From contig BQMF02000033.1 in NCBI GenBank assembly GCA_027922465.2, positions 186,001 through 250,000 on the forward strand: a DNA stretch of 64,000 nt, in the 5' to 3' direction. Every line of letters starts with the position of its first letter. The stretch's first letter is position 1. This document shows, piece after piece, positions 36,249 to 43,660 of the stretch. This stretch comes from Turritopsis dohrnii (taxonomy: Eukaryota > Cnidaria > Hydrozoa > Anthoathecata > Oceaniidae). The position numbers were made by a program, and so were the translations under genes. The notes beneath the pieces are model-generated. The model saw nothing but the letters and a program-made list of their open reading frames with translations, did not search any database and had not been told where the DNA came from.

Positions 36249-37380
36249 ACCATATACTAAACATCGTGGTAATCGCTAAAACCAAAGCTATTTTCTCTTC
36301 TTCGTGAGATGGGAGTGAATCTGTTTGACTCACTACTCTTTTGTGAACTTTTATTTTTGTTTGTGTTGGAGAGCTAGTCACTTTGGGTGAAATATGATGC
36401 TCTTGCATAACATTAATCATTTTATTTCTTCCGAGGATCAAGTTGACATTAGATATGAGAATTTTATTATTATAACCAGACACTCCCGACTTGATGTTTA
36501 GATTCATGTCACTAGGTAACATGTAAATACCTTGTCCAACAGAATAATCAACTTTACTTGAAGCGTAATTTAAAGTGTCCTGATAACGTTTAATGTCATC
36601 TTGAATATCAACTCTGCGATTAACAATGTCTTCAAAGTTGTTCATAAAAACTCTTTGAGCTGTCAAAGAGCTTGAATTATTACCTAAAATAGAAGAACGA
36701 GCTGAGGCTTGCGAACTAAGAACAAGATAAGCATATGCTCTAACACTCTCTGAAATTTTTACAAGACCTGTTTTTGTAAAGCCTTTAGATTTTTCTATAA
36801 TCCATCGTGTCATGGAGTCGTCTGTGAAATAACTCACACCTGGCGTTGGATAGTCTCTACGTCTTTTTTGATACGAGCTGTAAAAATATTGCCCTTTGTA
36901 TTTTTTAGGATCAGAATCGACACCATATTCACTACAGATTTTTAAAAACTCTTCTTTGTTATAAGGATTATCGTATTGGTTGAAACTATCTTCAAAAGGT
37001 AGGGGTGTCTGAAGACGCTTAATGATTCGTCTAATATGATAATAGACGTGAAAACGATACACTGCTCTAATCATAGGAGTAGAGCGACTTTCTTTCAGAT
37101 GTTCAGAACTGACTCCACAAGCGCTTGAAGCACACCAAGTGACAAAGTTGATTTGTGTTTGCCATAATTTAAACGGTTGTTTCTGCCAAATTTTCATACG
37201 TTGATCATTTTCATCCATTTCGTAATTAGTAAATATATTTGGAAAAGTTGCGGGGAAAGAACCGCTCTCAGAGACGATAATTGTTTGTTTGTATAAATCT
37301 TTAGCATTCAAAATCTGAAGGTCTTGTCCTCCATTTGGCTTATAAGCCGCATTGGGATTATATTTAAAAATATCCTCCAT
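36232..37380 (-). CDS. Polinton hypothetical protein, 382 aa, C-terminal membrane segment
   Basis: Start is ATG at 37,380. I recognise no enzymatic domain. The N-terminal half contains the conserved-looking stretch LWQTQINFVTWCASSACGVS, and I believe similar proteins accompany Polintons in cnidarian genomes. The middle is rich in Tyr and Arg. The C-terminus is a hydrophobic segment (IALVLAITTMFSIW) and probably a membrane anchor. The last five residues are all Tyr, encoded by the (AAT)n tail of the SINE on the opposite strand, so the original C-terminus may have been altered. It is divergent from the penton gene, sharing a 39-bp promoter gap. A structural or host-interaction role is possible but not shown. 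Confidence 0.8.
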   Translation of the reverse strand: MEDIFKYNPNAAYKPNGGQDLQILNAKDLYKQTIIVSESGSFPATFPNIFTNYEMDENDQRMKIWQKQPFKLWQTQINFVTWCASSACGVSSEHLKESRSTPMIRAVYRFHVYYHIRRIIKRLQTPLPFEDSFNQYDNPYNKEEFLKICSEYGVDSDPKKYKGQYFYSSYQKRRRDYPTPGVSYFTDDSMTRWIIEKSKGFTKTGLVKISESVRAYAYLVLSSQASARSSILGNNSSSLTAQRVFMNNFEDIVNRRVDIQDDIKRYQDTLNYASSKVDYSVGQGIYMLPSDMNLNIKSGVSGYNNKILISNVNLILGRNKMINVMQEHHISPKVTSSPTQTKIKVHKRVVSQTDSLPSHEEEKIALVLAITTMFSIWYYYYY

Positions 37381-37419
37381 TATTATTTAATAATATTATC
37401 TTCTATTTAATACAAGAAA

Positions 37420-37980
37420 ATGTATATCACGGTAAATCTCGTAAGGGGTGAGAAGACTGTATATCTATCTTACCCCATTCAAAACTTGGATGGCTCAAAA
37501 GAAATTGCATTGGTTGATATGTTTGCAGACAATGTTACGTATGAAATAACCACAGATCTAACACTGAAACTGTCTGCTGATGGGAAAGCTAAAAAGTTGG
37601 TACCTCAAGGAACATTCACGAGTAGGGAATTGAATGCCTTTTTAGCAGGTGCCTTTTTAAAGGGTGATGCAGAACTTACCTCATTAAGCAAAGACCCTCG
37701 AATAATCAGAACAAATAAGCTCGCTAAAAAAATCAAAATTAATTTGCATCTCTCTGAACTTGACAACACTCAAAATCTTGAGGATGGTAAGCTAAGTGAT
37801 ATTTTACTATCCCATCACAAGGCTGAATATAGTGACTTCACATATGTTGAGCCTAAAAACCCTCAGTACAAAAAATTAAAAAATGGTGTATTTCAGTCTC
37901 TCACGTTGAAAATCACAGATCAACATGGTAATATGCTAAAAGAAGACCTAGGAAGAACCGTTGTTTTGCATATCCGCTAA
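37420..37980 (+). CDS. minor capsid protein (penton-like)
   Basis: 186 residues from ATG at 37,420. By position directly before the major capsid gene, by length and by C-terminal pattern (GVFQSLTLKITDQHGNMLKE), it corresponds to the Polinton minor capsid protein, the single-jelly-roll protein predicted to form icosahedral vertices. The N-terminus (MYITVNLVRGEKTVYLSYPI) is beta-rich with no signal peptide. An AT-only palindrome separates it from the next gene. The fold assignment is by family knowledge; no catalytic residues are expected. It would assemble with the product of 38,024-39,340. Confidence 0.8.
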   Translation: MYITVNLVRGEKTVYLSYPIQNLDGSKEIALVDMFADNVTYEITTDLTLKLSADGKAKKLVPQGTFTSRELNAFLAGAFLKGDAELTSLSKDPRIIRTNKLAKKIKINLHLSELDNTQNLEDGKLSDILLSHHKAEYSDFTYVEPKNPQYKKLKNGVFQSLTLKITDQHGNMLKEDLGRTVVLHIR

Positions 37981-37999
37981 AACGAGATAAAAAGTAATA

Positions 38000-38022
38000 A
38001 TTAATTATATATCATAATTAAT
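38000..38022. terminator. AT-only perfect stem-loop between penton and capsid genes
   Basis: ATTAATTAT, five-base loop, ATAATTAAT; ends two bases before the capsid ATG at 38,024. AT-only palindromes arise by chance more easily than the others, and it could equally be a promoter element. Confidence 0.35.
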
Positions 38023-38023
38023 A

Positions 38024-39340
38024 ATGGAGTATGGAAAGAGGTTAAATCCAGAACGTTCACTTAGAACTGCCCGCGGTGTAAAAGGCTCTCGTCAAAAAGT
38101 AATTGTCACACACAATCCGAGTGAGATCGATCAAAATCAGCTATTATTGGTTAGATTTCCAAATTTAGGAAGTGATGATGTTATTATCCCAGGAACAACG
38201 AATCTAAGTTTTGATATTGAACTCGAGTCGAAAGCTGACTCAAAAAGAACATTGGTCAGTAACATTGGGAGAGCTATCGTTAAGAAGTTGGCTGTCAAGT
38301 TCGAAGGTAACGAGATATTGAGTATCGATGACTTTGATCTTTTTGGGTGTTACAGAGATTTATGGTTAACCAAGTTTGAAAAGAGAAACGCGATAAGACA
38401 AGGTATCATCATCGACGATGGGTGTACAGAGAATTGTATGAAATTAAGGATTGGTGCTTCTGATAAAAAGGACGATGATGCGGAAGACAAAGCCATTGCT
38501 GACACCTATAAAAACAAGTTTGTCATTCCACTCGACTTTGAGATGCTAGATAGTACTATTCCATATTATCAAGCAGGTTTAGGTAATAGGTTATGCTACG
38601 AGATCACATTTAACGACTATAACCGAGTTATTTATTCTGACCCTCCAGATACTGCCGCAGGTCAAAAACGTAACCCAGATGGTAAATACAAAATATCTAA
38701 CATCTCACTTGAATATGAGCTTGTGACACAACCCACGTTGGCTAGACAAATCGCTTCTGAATACGAAAACATGGCTTTGCTCTATGATAGGGTTTTGAGG
38801 CACAGACAAATTAGAGTAAACAAGTCAGACACAACATGGAATTGGTCATTCAACACACCTGCCAAATCTTTGAAGGGTATCTTAGTTCTATTTGAAGAAG
38901 AAAAATCCTACAAACGAGAAACCTGTAAATTCTACAATCCAAAGATCAAAAAGGTATCTGTCATCGTCGAGGGCAAGCCTAACCAACTTTTTGCTCAAGG
39001 GATGCAGCCGTTTGAACAATACAATGAGATTTGCAAGTATTTTGCTGAAGGAAAACCAAAAGATAATAGCGTCGGCGAAAACCGAAAGCGCTTGGGATTA
39101 CATGATGTAAAAGTCTCTGATTACTTAACAAACAAGTATGCTCTATGGTTAGATTTCAGAACAATTGATGAGAATGCCTTGCATGGGACCGGTCGAAAGA
39201 TTGAAAATGCGAGTGAAGGCATCACTTTACAGATTGAAAAGACCGCTGAAACTGCAGGAAACTTAAACGCATATATATATCTAATAATGGATGCTCAATT
39301 AAACATACAAAACGGTCAATTTATGTCTACATTATATTAG
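38024..39340 (+). CDS. major capsid protein (double-jelly-roll type)
   Basis: 438 residues from ATG at 38,024. The pattern RFPNLGSDDVIIPGTTNLSF near the start, KFVIPLDFEMLDSTIPYYQ and LCYEITFNDYNRVIY in the middle, and a beta-rich C-terminal half matches Polinton major capsid proteins. Those are homologous to the double-jelly-roll capsid proteins of adenovirus and nucleocytoplasmic viruses. Trimers would form the icosahedral shell. Only four bases separate its stop from the ATPase start, suggesting coupled expression. The frame is intact and of usual length. Confidence 0.88.
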   Translation: MEYGKRLNPERSLRTARGVKGSRQKVIVTHNPSEIDQNQLLLVRFPNLGSDDVIIPGTTNLSFDIELESKADSKRTLVSNIGRAIVKKLAVKFEGNEILSIDDFDLFGCYRDLWLTKFEKRNAIRQGIIIDDGCTENCMKLRIGASDKKDDDAEDKAIADTYKNKFVIPLDFEMLDSTIPYYQAGLGNRLCYEITFNDYNRVIYSDPPDTAAGQKRNPDGKYKISNISLEYELVTQPTLARQIASEYENMALLYDRVLRHRQIRVNKSDTTWNWSFNTPAKSLKGILVLFEEEKSYKRETCKFYNPKIKKVSVIVEGKPNQLFAQGMQPFEQYNEICKYFAEGKPKDNSVGENRKRLGLHDVKVSDYLTNKYALWLDFRTIDENALHGTGRKIENASEGITLQIEKTAETAGNLNAYIYLIMDAQLNIQNGQFMSTLY

Positions 39341-39344
39341 TAAA

Positions 39345-39950
39345 ATGGATACACTTTACATGAAAGAGCCTCACACAGCATTATTCGTTGGACCAACATC
39401 GTGCGGTAAAACGGATCGTGTTGTAAAATTATTAGAAAATCAATACTTTGATCACTTTGATTTCATCGTGATTATATGTCCCACCTTAAGGTGGAATCAG
39501 ACTTACAGAGATCGAAAGTGGTTCTGGAATGACAGCTATGTGATTTTAATTGAGCCGGAAGGATCTTTGTATGAATGGATTAAGAAAATGGACTTTTTCT
39601 GTGCTGGATACAAAACCTTATTTCTGATTGATGATATAATAGCTGATGAAAAATTAGACAAAAAGAGACAGCCTTTGCTCGAGTTGGCAATTAGCGGTAG
39701 GCATCGAAATCATTCGCTATGGTTACTTACACAATCATACACAGCTATACCTAAAAATTTACGACGACAAGCTAAAATGTTATATGTGTGGTATCCAAAA
39801 GATAGAAACGATCTAGCCACTATTCATGAAGAGAATGATGTGATTGATTCACAAGAAGAATTGAAAGATGTCAAGGAAAAACTGAAAGGAGGGAAACACA
39901 CGTGCCTAGTCATGAGAATGGAACATCCGAGAACGCACGTGATTTGTTAA
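39345..39950 (+). CDS. packaging ATPase (A32/FtsK-HerA type)
   Basis: 201 residues from ATG at 39,345. It would pump the genome into the capsid by ATP hydrolysis. The Walker A motif GPTSCGKT is at residues 16-23, Walker B LFLIDD at 92-97, and a sensor-like LLTQSY near residue 128. This is the expected short form for Polintons. Its position right after the capsid gene fits the morphogenesis block. The stop is followed by a perfect 8-bp stem-loop (39,964-39,988), the likely transcript end shared with the convergent small gene. Confidence 0.9.
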   Translation: MDTLYMKEPHTALFVGPTSCGKTDRVVKLLENQYFDHFDFIVIICPTLRWNQTYRDRKWFWNDSYVILIEPEGSLYEWIKKMDFFCAGYKTLFLIDDIIADEKLDKKRQPLLELAISGRHRNHSLWLLTQSYTAIPKNLRRQAKMLYVWYPKDRNDLATIHEENDVIDSQEELKDVKEKLKGGKHTCLVMRMEHPRTHVIC

Positions 39951-39963
39951 ACAAGTTGACATA

Positions 39964-39988
39964 TTTGTTACATGACTCTTGTAACAAA
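39964..39988. terminator. stem-loop TTTGTTAC/GTAACAAA after the ATPase
   Basis: Perfect 8-bp stem with a nine-base loop, 13 nt after the ATPase stop and before the convergent GADD34-like gene. Confidence 0.55.
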
Positions 39989-39992
39989 AAAT

Positions 39993-40076
39993 ATAAGACT
40001 CCTATAAGACTACTGTAAGACTACTGTAAGACTACTGTAAGACTATTGTAAGACTGTTATAAGACTACTGTAAGAG
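39993..40076. repeat. 11-bp tandem repeat TAAGACTACTG, about 8 copies
   Basis: Imperfect copies between the convergent ATPase and GADD34-like genes. The array overlaps the 3' end of the latter. Confidence 0.85.
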
Positions 40077-40291
40077 ATTAATTTACGTCTCAATACAGGT
40101 TCTAGAATTTTACCAATATGTTTAATCCTCGATTCAAAGCGTACTCTGTCAACAGCAGCCTCTATCCAGTTACTTCTACGAGATTCACAAGCATAGATAT
40201 AATGGACCATTACTTTATCATTAAAAGTAACCTTTTTTGTATCTTGATGGGAAAATATAATATCATCATCTGAGGATTCATCATCGAACAT
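40043..40291 (-). CDS. PPP1R15/GADD34-like small protein (predicted PP1 recruiter)
   Basis: 82 residues from ATG at 40,291. An acidic start (residues 3-11) is followed by KVTF at 20-23, which fits the RVxF consensus for protein phosphatase 1 docking. Then come VMVH at 27-30, W42, and DRVRFESRI at 48-56. This order (K-V-x-F, V-x-V-H, W, D-R-x-R-F-x-x-R-I) is that of the functional core of PPP1R15 proteins, which hold PP1 on eIF2-alpha and reverse stress-induced translation arrest. Large DNA viruses are known to carry such homologues. The last nine residues are encoded by an 11-bp tandem repeat, so the C-terminus is probably variable. Function is inferred from motif order only. Confidence 0.6.
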   Translation of the reverse strand: MFDDESSDDDIIFSHQDTKKVTFNDKVMVHYIYACESRRSNWIEAAVDRVRFESRIKHIGKILEPVLRRKLISYSSLITVLQ

Positions 40292-40383
40292 AATTGTTTA
40301 AGTAAACAATGTTTATTTATTTAACAATGTTAGAATATATTATTAAACATCATCATCCTCTTATAATTATTTTGTCTTACATA

Positions 40384-40620
40384 ATTATAAGAGGACAGCA
40401 AACTCTTATACAACACATTTCAACAAACTTATAAGAAGATAGCAAACTCTTATACAACAAATTTCAACAAAATTATAAGAGGACAGCAAACTCTTATACA
40501 ACAAATTTCAACAAAATTATAAGAGGACAGCAAACTCTTATACAACAAATTTCAACAAAATTATAAGAGGACAGCAAACTCTTATACAACAAATTTCAAC
40601 AAAATTATAAGAGAGTATAA
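40384..40620. repeat. 44-bp palindromic repeat array, five units
   Basis: Units begin at 40,385, 40,429, 40,473, 40,517 and 40,561 (exact 44-bp period), with a partial sixth at 40,605. Each contains TATAAGAG, nine bases, CTCTTATA, an 8-bp inverted repeat (the second unit is mutated). The array lies between divergent genes (40,291 minus and 40,645 plus). It could act as a bidirectional regulatory region, a replication or packaging signal, or a series of binding sites. Confidence 0.9.
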
Positions 40621-40626
40621 GAAAAT

Positions 40627-40636
40627 TATAACAAAC
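40627..40636 (+). promoter_or_regulatory. TATAACAAAC box, copy 1
   Basis: Exact 10-mer ending 8 nt before the ATG at 40,645. The same 10-mer is found before two other Polinton genes at 0 and 8 nt. Probable promoter or initiator element. Confidence 0.55.
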
Positions 40637-40644
40637 ACAACAAA

Positions 40645-41289
40645 ATGATAGAATATGTCAACTTCATGTTATTAAGCATACTGCTGATCTCGCTATTTTA
40701 CTTTTATTTTGTGTTAAAAAAATACCTCTCTCTAATAAAAATGGTGGAAACAGCGATCGATAATTTAATCAACCAGAGTTATGATGTTCCGGGTGAATTT
40801 CCACCTTCAGATGGTAAAAGACAAAAATTACTCGAGTGTGTCTTAACCGGTAATAGCAAGCTATACTTAGGGAAAATGTACACGGAAGAGCAAATTAACA
40901 AACTCAAAGATGAAGAGGTAGAAAAACTTTTTAGTATCTACGAGGCTAAACTATCAGGTCAAATGGTAAAATCCTTGGGGAAATCACTGATACGTATTTA
41001 TTCCATGGGGGCTTGTGCAACATTAGGAATAAACAATCAAGAAGCGCTAAGCAATGACCTGGAAACTGACCCCTTCTTAAACTCTGCCCTTCAAAGATTT
41101 ACGTGTGACTTATATTATAAATTCGGCTCATTATTAGCACCACTCAGTGTTGGACTTATTACCGGGAGGCATTATATCAATGAAAGGAATTTAAATAAAT
41201 CCGATGATAATATAAATACAGCAGATAATAAAAATGTCAGAAGAACAGACTCCCATTCAAGTGACAACGAAGAACCCAAAAAAGGTTGA
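40645..41289 (+). CDS. Polinton membrane-anchored protein, 214 aa
   Basis: ATG at 40,645, chosen because the TATAACAAAC box precedes it by 8 nt. Residues 5-24 form an N-terminal membrane segment (FMLLSILLISLFYFYFVLKK). A charged helical region follows (EEQINKLKDEEVEKLFSIYE), then a conserved-looking part with SLIRIYSMGACATLGINNQE and LITGRHYINERN, and a polar tail. I do not recognise the family beyond its association with Polintons. The next gene overlaps its end by 56 nt in another frame. It begins a block of four small membrane-protein genes, which could be virion membrane or assembly factors. Confidence 0.75.
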   Translation: MIEYVNFMLLSILLISLFYFYFVLKKYLSLIKMVETAIDNLINQSYDVPGEFPPSDGKRQKLLECVLTGNSKLYLGKMYTEEQINKLKDEEVEKLFSIYEAKLSGQMVKSLGKSLIRIYSMGACATLGINNQEALSNDLETDPFLNSALQRFTCDLYYKFGSLLAPLSVGLITGRHYINERNLNKSDDNINTADNKNVRRTDSHSSDNEEPKKG

Positions 41290-41578
41290 AGCGGGTAAGA
41301 AGTTGGCGGAATACAACCGTAAAAAACGAGAACAATTAAAACAAGTGTCGCCTCAAAAAGAAATGAAGAAGCCCGATGACTCTCTCACCAAACCAAATGA
41401 ACAACCCATGAACTACACCTATGGTGTAGGTGGAATAATAGCTCTCGGTTTAGTTGGTGGATTTGCTTATTTTGTGTATAAAAAGAGAGAGCAAATATTA
41501 CCCCGTGGGTCACCATCCACCCCCCTTCCACAAAAATCTAAAATACCAGTGAAAATCAATAAACATGAAATGGAATAA
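41234..41578 (+). CDS. Polinton single-pass membrane protein, 114 aa
   Basis: ATG at 41,234, inside the 3' end of the previous gene. A long Lys-rich, Pro-rich N-terminus (about 1-55) precedes one membrane segment (GVGGIIALGLVGGFAYFVY), then a basic, Pro-rich tail. The small size, single glycine-rich transmembrane helix and basic flanks resemble minor virion membrane proteins, but no homology is recognised. Tightly packed with its neighbours. Confidence 0.65.
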   Translation: MSEEQTPIQVTTKNPKKVEAGKKLAEYNRKKREQLKQVSPQKEMKKPDDSLTKPNEQPMNYTYGVGGIIALGLVGGFAYFVYKKREQILPRGSPSTPLPQKSKIPVKINKHEME

Positions 41579-41596
41579 AAAGAAAAAAAATGTATA

Positions 41597-41606
41597 TATA
41601 ACAAAC
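41597..41606 (+). promoter_or_regulatory. TATAACAAAC box, copy 2
   Basis: Exact 10-mer immediately followed by the ATG at 41,607. It argues for that ATG rather than the upstream one at 41,565. Confidence 0.5.
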
Positions 41607-41834
41607 ATGGACAAGAAAAGTATTGTCAACGATTTATATCACGCATCAGTCGTCTGCGTTTTCGCTATCGGCTACTCTATGCTAGGAAAAAAGGTGTTAA
41701 AAATGACACCTCCCTCTATTCAAAAGTTCGACTTGGAAGATACAGGAAAACTAGTTGCCATTATCGCCGCTAGTGAAATAACAAAGGACTACTTAATCAA
41801 ACAAAAGATTTTACCTGAAAATATCAATATCTAA
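41607..41834 (+). CDS. Polinton small membrane protein, about 75 aa
   Basis: Two start codons are in frame, 41,565 and 41,607. I prefer 41,607 because the TATAACAAAC box ends just before it and the upstream residues are a Lys/Asn run. The product has one hydrophobic segment (LYHASVVCVFAIGYSMLG) and a second weaker one (KLVAIIAASEI). No family recognised. It ends two bases before the next gene. Confidence 0.6.
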   Translation: MDKKSIVNDLYHASVVCVFAIGYSMLGKKVLKMTPPSIQKFDLEDTGKLVAIIAASEITKDYLIKQKILPENINI

Positions 41835-41836
41835 AT

Positions 41837-42259
41837 ATGGCTTCTATCGCAATGATGTTAGGTGGAGCTTTGGCTAACGCTTTGGCTTTCACAGGATCAA
41901 GCTATCTGTTTTCAAGTTTATCCAAAGATAGAATCGATAGGGAAAGAAAACGTCATGATTTGGCCATAGAAAAATTACAAAAAGCACAGATTGAATGGCA
42001 GCAAAAACGACAGGAAAGAATCGATTTTATCAATAAGCAGCTCATGCTCGAAAAGAAGGCTGATTCAAAATTCGTAGAACTAAATGATGCAATGAGAGAG
42101 TACAATAGGGTGTTTAGTAATCATCTTGAACCGCTACCACGAGAGCCTGTATTGAGCGACTTTTATACACCGAGTCATGATCAACATGAAAGAGAATTGG
42201 CTTTTATAGCTCTGAGTATGCTCGGTATTGGTGGAATTGTGTGGTATTTTGAAAGATGA
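41837..42259 (+). CDS. Polinton membrane/coiled-coil protein, 140 aa
   Basis: ATG at 41,837. A hydrophobic Ala/Gly/Leu start (IAMMLGGALANALAFTGSSY) is followed by a charged coiled coil from about residue 30 to 80. Then comes a proline-containing linker (EPLPREPVLSDFYTPSHDQ), and a second membrane segment at the end (LAFIALSMLGIGGIVWYF). Two membrane helices flanking a coiled coil suggest a structural membrane protein. No family recognised beyond Polintons. A perfect 11-bp stem-loop follows the stop. Confidence 0.7.
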   Translation: MASIAMMLGGALANALAFTGSSYLFSSLSKDRIDRERKRHDLAIEKLQKAQIEWQQKRQERIDFINKQLMLEKKADSKFVELNDAMREYNRVFSNHLEPLPREPVLSDFYTPSHDQHERELAFIALSMLGIGGIVWYFER

Positions 42260-42287
42260 AATGTATATTCAATTTGAGTACAAAAAT

Positions 42288-42312
42288 TATGTTACACGAT
42301 ACGTGTAACATA
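42288..42312. terminator. stem-loop TATGTTACACG/CGTGTAACATA between convergent genes
   Basis: Perfect 11-bp stem with a three-base loop, 28 nt after the stop of the 140-aa gene and 17 nt from the end of the convergent 423-aa gene. Confidence 0.65.
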
Positions 42313-42329
42313 TATACACACTCAGATGG

Positions 42330-43601
42330 TTATCGTCTAGTGACAAGGTATGTATAGATCAACCCTACAATCAGAGCCCATAAATTTTGACTTAACCAAC
42401 CTACAACTTCCTTAGCTCTAGTGAGTATCCACGATACGATAGATCCAATTATTCCTGGTAAAGCCTCTGCCGCTTTAGATGCTAATCTACCTAGAAGTGA
42501 TGCTAACGCTTTTAGTTTATTTTTTATCCATTCCTTTGCATCGTCCTTTTTATCACCACCTTTGTCAGTATTTTGCGAAGAGTTTCCAGCTGCTGATGGT
42601 AACAAAGCTTCCACAAGGACACCGATAGCCATACCAAACGCTGTCAGAATGCTAACGATTGTTATACCTTGTTCACGGAATAGTGTTCGTATCCTTTCAC
42701 CTAATGTGGTATCTTTGTCGAGGACTTTAGCAATGGTTTCTTTGATGCTCGTTACTTGACTGTTTAATTTACCTTTGAGAATATCAATGTTCTCTTTCCT
42801 AGCTTTCAACTCTTCATGTAATCCCTCCACTCTCTCTTCAACCTCTTTTCGTTGTTCATCTGTGTATGTCGCATCGTTTTCCATCTCTTCCAACTTGTTT
42901 TTCTCTCGATCGATATGCTGTTCTATTCGAACCTTTTTCGCAACCTCTTCCTGAAGACCTCCTCGTATGTTTCTCAACGCCTTATCCAATCCTAACAACT
43001 CTCGCACAGGATATTCAAATAGATCACCGGTCTGAGTCATTTCATGATCGACCGATTGTTGTCTTATTAATGAAATTAGATCTTCCGTACTATTTGCAAT
43101 GTTCCCCGTAATCTCCTCAAGCTCTACATCACTCGATTTTGTGATTTTAGATGTCGAGGGAAGCTCTTCTTGTATTTTGTTAAGTGCAACTGCTTGTCGT
43201 GCTGTTATTTTACCCTTAGGTATATCAAACCCTAATTTACGTAACCCCTCCTTACGCAATATATCAGCTATAGTACCGGTAGCCCTTAGTCTTCCATTGT
43301 TTGTCAATGGTTTGCTACTGTCTTTGTAGTATAATTCACCATCTCTGATTTCAAACAGATCGGTATATAACACCTCAGGTTTTTGTTGCAATCGTTCAGA
43401 TAATCTTTTGTATATATCACCGACAAAACTTTTCAAAAGTTTAATTTTTTGATCTCCACCACCAAATGAGGTTTCACCCGTCGCTCCGCGTGTATCTATT
43501 TGTTCACCACCCGAAGTTGGTATGAGAGGAAACGTCTCATCGGTTGTTTCATCTGTCGTCATACCATGTTCTCCAAAAGGATCTATGTCAATGTCTGCCA
43601 T
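42330..43601 (-). CDS. Polinton coiled-coil protein with C-terminal membrane segments, 423 aa
   Basis: ATG at 43,601. A Thr/Glu-rich N-terminus precedes a conserved-looking block (LFEIRDGELYYKDSSKPLTN, GFDIPKGKITARQAVALNKI). A long coiled coil follows at about 190-290, then a hydrophobic region (ITIVSILTAFGMAIGVLVEA) and a C-terminal amphipathic/membrane part (IIGSIVSWILTRAKEVVGWL, NLWALIVGLIYTYLV). The layout resembles the PC1-type coiled-coil proteins of Polintons, though I cannot confirm orthology. It is divergent from the next gene with a 59-bp gap, and convergent with the previous one across the 42,288-42,312 hairpin. Confidence 0.7.
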   Translation of the reverse strand: MADIDIDPFGEHGMTTDETTDETFPLIPTSGGEQIDTRGATGETSFGGGDQKIKLLKSFVGDIYKRLSERLQQKPEVLYTDLFEIRDGELYYKDSSKPLTNNGRLRATGTIADILRKEGLRKLGFDIPKGKITARQAVALNKIQEELPSTSKITKSSDVELEEITGNIANSTEDLISLIRQQSVDHEMTQTGDLFEYPVRELLGLDKALRNIRGGLQEEVAKKVRIEQHIDREKNKLEEMENDATYTDEQRKEVEERVEGLHEELKARKENIDILKGKLNSQVTSIKETIAKVLDKDTTLGERIRTLFREQGITIVSILTAFGMAIGVLVEALLPSAAGNSSQNTDKGGDKKDDAKEWIKNKLKALASLLGRLASKAAEALPGIIGSIVSWILTRAKEVVGWLSQNLWALIVGLIYTYLVTRR

Positions 43602-43642
43602 TTTATTTATTTATTTAGAGGATAATTTATTATTAATTATGT

Positions 43643-43652
43643 TATAACAAAC
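43643..43652 (+). promoter_or_regulatory. TATAACAAAC box, copy 3
   Basis: Exact 10-mer ending 8 nt before the ATG at 43,661, the same spacing as copy 1. Confidence 0.55.
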
Positions 43653-43660
43653 CTCTAAAT

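Noticed and set aside
40384..40620. CRISPR-like array
   Set aside because: The period is regular but the whole 44-bp unit is repeated, with no unique spacers and no cas genes; the context is a eukaryotic Polinton.
41565..41606. N-terminal extension of the 75-aa membrane protein
   Set aside because: It overlaps the previous gene, encodes a Lys/Asn run, and the TATAACAAAC box lies within it just before the next ATG.
42421..43329. plus-strand frames opposite the 423-aa gene
   Set aside because: They are shadows of the minus-strand coding sequence, with no domain pattern of their own.
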